Notes under the pieces: model-generated
The model's input: the letters and a program-made list of their open reading frames with translations, nothing else
What the model was told of the DNA's origin: nothing
The model's database searches: none
NCBI GenBank assembly: GCA_016234205.1
Contig: JACRGN010000250.1
Coordinates: 1 to 5,351, forward strand
Direction: 5' to 3'
Source of the DNA: Nitrospinota bacterium
GTDB lineage: Bacteria > Nitrospinota > Nitrospinia > UBA9942
Length of the DNA stretch: 5,351 bases
Position numbers and translations under genes: made by a program
In this document: positions 4,024 to 5,351 of the stretch, piece by piece
How the letters are laid out: each line of letters starts with the position of its first letter
Numbering within the stretch: position 1 is the stretch's first letter

Positions 4024-5351
4024 GAATATACTTCTCCATTATCTTCTTGACTATATTCGATGTTGACATCCCTTCAACTACAGGAACTATCTCCACCCTT
4101 CCACCGTAACTCTCTACAACATCTCTACCGACCACCTGTGCTTTTGTGTAATCCCCGCCCTTAACAAGAACATCCGGCTTTATCCCTTTTATCAGCTTAT
4201 CGGGTGTAAGCTCGGAAAAAAGCACTACATAATCTACACAATCAAGTGCAGCAAGCAGGTGAGCCCTTTCATCCTGTCCAATCAATGGCCTCTTCGCACC
4301 TTTTAATTTTCTGACGGAATTATCGTCATTTAATCCGATTATTAAAATATCACCGTAGCTCTTTGCCTGCTGAAGATATTTTATATGCCCGATATGGAGG
4401 AGGTCAAAACATCCGTTTGTGAAGACAATCTTTTTCTTTTTATTTTTCGCAAGGCTTACAATCTGCTTCAATTCAGGATAGCTCAATATCTTCCCCTTAG
4501 CCCTCAATTCTCCTTCGTCAAGATAATGTATTATCTCCTCCCTTGTAACCACTGATGTCCCAACCTTGCCAACCTCAATCCCTGCAGCAATATTTGCAAG
4601 CCTCGCTGCATCTCCCAAATCGTATCCGGCAAAGACAGCCATCCCGAATACACTGATAACTGTATCCCCTGCACCTGATACATCATATACCTCCTTAGCC
4701 TCCGTTGGTATATGCGTAACCTTTCCATTCCCTTGAAACAGAGACATCCCCTCTGCACCCCTTGTAACTAATACTGCATTTCCATTAAATACATCAAACA
4801 ATTTTTTAGCCGCATCTTTTATATTCTCCTCGCTGTTTATCACTATCCCGGATGCCTCTGATGCCTCTTTTTTATTAGGTGTAATTATATTCACTCCCTT
4901 ATATTTTGAATAATCGCTCCCCTTTGGGTCTGCTATAATCAGCTTCCTGTGTTTCCTTGCAGTCTTAGAAATAAAAGAGATAACATCCCTGCTTAAAATC
5001 CCTTTACCATAATCTGAACAGATTACACCATCAATATCTGGTATTACCTTTTCTATGTAGTGAATCAATTTACCCTTTATGTGGTCATTTGCAGCCCTTC
5101 TATCCTCTTTATCAATCCTCAATATCTGCTGACTATGGGCTATTACCCGTATCTTATTTGTAGTAGGCCTGTCAGGGTCTTCCAGCACGCCTTCGCCATT
5201 AATCCCTCTCTTTTTAAGAAGCCTCTTTAACCTCTTCCCCTTTTCATCCCTCCCCACTGCACCGACCAGATAAACCTTACACCCAAGACTGCTTAAATTA
5301 TTTGCCACATTTGCCGCACCGCCGAGTGCACTATTCTCAGACCTGCACTCC
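3983..5351 (-). CDS. hldE: Bifunctional heptose 7-phosphate kinase / heptose 1-phosphate adenylyltransferase, 5' end off the window
   Basis: HldE makes ADP-heptose for the LPS inner core in the cytoplasm. The N-terminal ribokinase-fold domain phosphorylates heptose 7-phosphate and the C-terminal domain adenylates heptose 1-phosphate. The frame is open to the right edge and its first full codons read ECRSENSALGGAANVANNL, with the GGAANVA signature typical near residue 50. About 40 residues are therefore missing and the GTG at 5308 is internal. In visible numbering the kinase signature is DVSGAGD with catalytic D229. The adenylyltransferase starts near 308 with VFTNGCFDLLHIGH (HxGH at 319-322), followed by LKGGDY and MSTSNIVKKI. 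The 455 visible residues plus the missing part give a normal full-length fusion. The natural end, near EKY, is extended by 14 residues, 13 of them from a palindromic repeat. First visible gene of a four-gene string. Confidence 0.96.
   Translation of the reverse strand, partial: ECRSENSALGGAANVANNLSSLGCKVYLVGAVGRDEKGKRLKRLLKKRGINGEGVLEDPDRPTTNKIRVIAHSQQILRIDKEDRRAANDHIKGKLIHYIEKVIPDIDGVICSDYGKGILSRDVISFISKTARKHRKLIIADPKGSDYSKYKGVNIITPNKKEASEASGIVINSEENIKDAAKKLFDVFNGNAVLVTRGAEGMSLFQGNGKVTHIPTEAKEVYDVSGAGDTVISVFGMAVFAGYDLGDAARLANIAAGIEVGKVGTSVVTREEIIHYLDEGELRAKGKILSYPELKQIVSLAKNKKKKIVFTNGCFDLLHIGHIKYLQQAKSYGDILIIGLNDDNSVRKLKGAKRPLIGQDERAHLLAALDCVDYVVLFSELTPDKLIKGIKPDVLVKGGDYTKAQVVGRDVVESYGGRVEIVPVVEGMSTSNIVKKIMEKYIPHPPLSPKGRGLR

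Noticed and set aside
4531..4758. Minus-strand frame of 75 codons inside hldE
   Set aside because: It is an alternative frame of the conserved kinase domain, with no motif of its own.

Overview
The window is a stretch of a Gram-negative bacterial chromosome or contig with moderately low GC content. Every gene I can support lies on the minus strand, so reading order runs from the right edge to the left. The Gram-negative assignment rests on a nearly complete bifunctional HldE, an enzyme of ADP-heptose (LPS inner core) synthesis. The wider affiliation cannot be fixed from sequence alone. The deoxyhypusine-synthase-like gene and the pyrimidine/purine palindromes inside coding regions make me think of Nitrospirota or the former Deltaproteobacteria, but that is only an impression.

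The right part (about 2334-5351) is a compact, healthy gene string: hldE (its 5' end is cut by the window edge), a 57-residue unknown protein, a nucleotidyltransferase-fold protein and a deoxyhypusine-synthase-like protein. The genes overlap or nearly abut: the stop of hldE is 14 bases from the next start, the next pair overlaps by 23-41 bases depending on the start, and the last pair shares ATGA. This suggests one transcript and translational coupling. Two palindromic repeat elements lie in this string. One is in-frame inside the N-terminal part of the deoxyhypusine-synthase-like gene (3153-3197). The other forms the 3' end of hldE and supplies its stop codon (3982-4023). Both are read as similar peptides containing P-H-P-P and K-G-x-x-R-G or K-G-R-G.

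The middle part (about 1425-2333) looks like decayed accessory DNA. It holds a fragment of a large superfamily 1 helicase that keeps motifs V and VI but has lost its ATP-binding half and apparently an internal segment. In front of it is a small two-helix membrane-protein frame interrupted by an in-frame TAA. Behind it are a short G4/C4 hairpin and a GT-rich stretch.

The left part (1-1424) holds an intact class II Fic protein with an N-terminal inhibitory motif and a C-terminal winged helix. After it come three TGTCACAG repeats and then a DUF3024 protein that runs off the left edge and has a strong ribosome binding site. The most unusual features are the two protein-coding palindromes, the interrupted membrane frame and the repeat cluster at the 3' end of fic. 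I see no tRNA, rRNA, CRISPR array, riboswitch, complete transposable element or convincing terminator.
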